From positions 36,101 through 100,100 of the forward strand of contig JODI01000029.1 of assembly GCA_000720805.1 (NCBI GenBank): DNA of 64,000 nt, written 5' to 3'. This document shows, in pieces, positions 62,901-64,000 of the stretch. This DNA is from Streptomyces violaceoruber. GTDB lineage: Bacteria > Actinomycetota > Actinomycetes > Streptomycetales > Streptomycetaceae. Numbering within the stretch: position 1 is the first letter of the stretch; each line of letters opens with the position of its first letter. The translations under genes were made by a program, and so were the position numbers. Below the pieces are notes generated by a model. The model was given only the letters and a program-made list of their open reading frames with translations. It did no database searches and had not been told where the DNA came from.

Positions 62901-63420
62901 GTTGTCCAGGCGGACCGATTGCCCGGCTACTTATTCGGACCCTGCAGTATTCCCTTGACGTTGTCATCGGGCCTTCGGCCGGAGAGACACTTCGCCCAAG
63001 GCCCTGCACGCCCCCCGAGATCTCGAAGGGTGCCGCGCCAGGGCTGGCACCCGCGAGGGTGAACGTCGCCCGACCCAGCGGCACGGTGCTCGCCCACGTC
63101 ACGCTGCTGGCCAGGCCGCCGAGAACACTGCTCAACGCCGGGCTGTACGTTCTCGGCTCCGTCCAACCGTCCTGTGAGCCGATCCGCGTGCGCGTCCAGG
63201 CGCTCGGCTTGGGTTCGCCCTGCAGGGATTTGCCGCATGAAAAGAGCACCGACGAAGCTCCTGGCTTTGCGGGTGCAGGTCAGCAACCCACGCCCTGCCA
63301 GGAGCTTCGTCGTGCGTGACGGGCCGTCCACATCATGTCGGGACAGCAACCCGCCTCGCCTGAAACCGCTGCAATCCAGGTCGGATTGACCTGACTAGCG
63401 GGCGTGGCGGATGGGGGTGT
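62901..63420. other. No gene recognised; contains a long-range hairpin
   Basis: A minus-strand frame near 63000-63240 (TWASTVPLGRATFTLAGASP) could be a scrap of a secreted protein. The exact 15-bp arms GACGAAGCTCCTGGC (63251-63265) and GCCAGGAGCTTCGTC (63297-63311) enclose 31 bases. It may mark a mobile-element end or terminate the FG-GAP gene. Confidence 0.35.
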
Positions 63421-63895
63421 TCAGTGCGTTCCTCCGTTGAACCAGGCGGAGACGGATCCGTCCGGGTTGACGTTGAGGTAGTCGGCCTTGCCGTCGCCGG
63501 TGAGGTCGGCGAACTGGATCTGGCTGCCGGGTGCCCCGACGCCGGTTGCCACTGTGCCCTGGGGTATCCAGAGCCAGCCGTCCGTGGCGGCGGCGTTGGC
63601 TCCGCCGTTCTGCCATGTCTGCACGGAGCTGTCCGGGTTGACGGCGAGGTAGTCGGCGCGGCCGGTGCCGTACAGGTCGGCGAGGCGGATCTGGTTGCCG
63701 GGAGCGGTGCCGGTGGCGATCTCCCCGTGCGGGATCCAGACGGGCAGCCCGTTGGAGCCGATGCCGGCGTTGGACCAGTCCTTGACAGCGCCGGTGGTGG
63801 GGTCGACGGTGAGGTAGTCGGCGCGGCCGGTGCCCCAGAGGTCGGCGAAGCGGACCTCGCTTCCCGGTGCGCCCACGCCGGTGGCGATGACGCCC
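63421..63895 (-). pseudogene. FG-GAP/VCBS repeat protein, C-terminal part
   Basis: Three repeats are visible: VRFADLWGTGRADYLTVDPT, IRLADLYGTGRADYLAVNPD and IQFADLTGDGKADYLNVNPD, each about 50 residues. They form a beta-propeller typical of secreted Streptomyces enzymes' C termini. The gene ends naturally at 63421. Upstream, coding sequence stops at about 63895, where the IS5-type element begins, so the N-terminal enzyme part has been separated by insertion. Confidence 0.85.
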
Positions 63896-63897
63896 TT

Positions 63898-64000
63898 AGG
63901 ACCTGTTCCAGGTTCGGATCATGTTGGTCGGAGACTGCGGATCCAGATCACGGCACCGCGTAAGTGGAGTCCGGCGAGGTAGCTGGTGGCAGTTTTGTCG
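63898..64000 (-). mobile_element. IS5-type element, end of transposase (runs off window)
   Basis: The minus strand encodes DKTATSYLAGLHLRGAVIWI and RSLRPT with stop 63919-63921, the C terminus of an IS5-like transposase. The sequence AGGACCTGTTCCAGG at about 63899-63913 is probably the terminal repeat. The element continues beyond the window, so its integrity cannot be judged. Confidence 0.7.

Overview
The window is very GC-rich, its coding frames carry G or C at most third codon positions, and its gene families (Tap/Tpg, MobF-type relaxase, streptomycete killer-toxin-like protein, LAxTG surface protein, IS701/ISL3/IS21 relics) point to a Streptomyces or close relative. The left edge carries decayed copies of tap and tpg, the telomere-replication genes of linear Streptomyces replicons. 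This suggests a subtelomeric chromosome arm or an absorbed linear plasmid. About half of the recognisable gene pieces are broken. I see frameshifts, 5' or 3' truncations and remnants of at least eight mobile-element families, and almost no complete transposase. The region is an accessory 'graveyard' in which a few intact modules survive.

Layout. 0-5 kb: tap/tpg relics, a MerR regulator plus SDR oxidoreductase, an IS5 relic, a small CPCC-like protein and a truncated unknown gene, with a family of GTGACAA-containing repeats between them. 5-10.3 kb: a translationally coupled pair, an alpha/beta-hydrolase and a 1450-residue caspase-NTPase-WD40 protein, the most interesting system here. 10.3-20 kb: Tn3 relic, a drug-exporter/TetR divergon with clear operators, helicase and recombinase-accessory relics, two secreted cell-wall proteins and an ArsR-like regulator. 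19-26 kb: a ku relic, tyrosine-recombinase relics around a two-gene recombinase operon (one gene frameshifted), and an aldo/keto reductase. 26-31.6 kb: a cupin, a second ku relic, and a lacI gene that appears to be split by a hollowed-out IS21 element carrying a methyltransferase, a flavin-split-barrel protein and an IS701 relic. 31.7-40.3 kb: DUF4037 protein, zinc-ribbon protein, GyrB-like ATPase, a TetR/SDR divergon bounded by ISL3 sequences, relics of a STAND-type HTH protein and of IS110, and a secreted crystallin-fold protein. 40.5-43.6 kb: a second, minimal caspase divergent from a dead nuclease, a DUF488 protein and a TetR relic. 44-55 kb: envelope genes: a large secreted subtilase with a DUF3152 protein, a decayed two-component system, and an intact response regulator-kinase-lipoprotein operon between an SGNH lipoprotein and an acyltransferase-3 protein. 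55-64 kb: IS701 relic, DUF1963 protein, the C-terminal part of a conjugative relaxase, a LAxTG-anchored surface protein, an RHS scrap, a TetR/DJ-1/DUF1330 operon with operators, an FG-GAP protein cut by an IS5 element, and the window edge.

How the parts work together. Two caspase loci, a STAND-HTH relic, CPCC- and GyrB-like proteins and a dead nuclease suggest that this arm collects regulated-death or defence genes. The hydrolase/caspase-WD40 pair is the best preserved and is probably functional. Conjugative (MobF), linear-replicon (tap/tpg) and end-joining (ku) relics explain how the region was assembled and rearranged. Assignments rest on motifs and remembered family features; no database search was possible.
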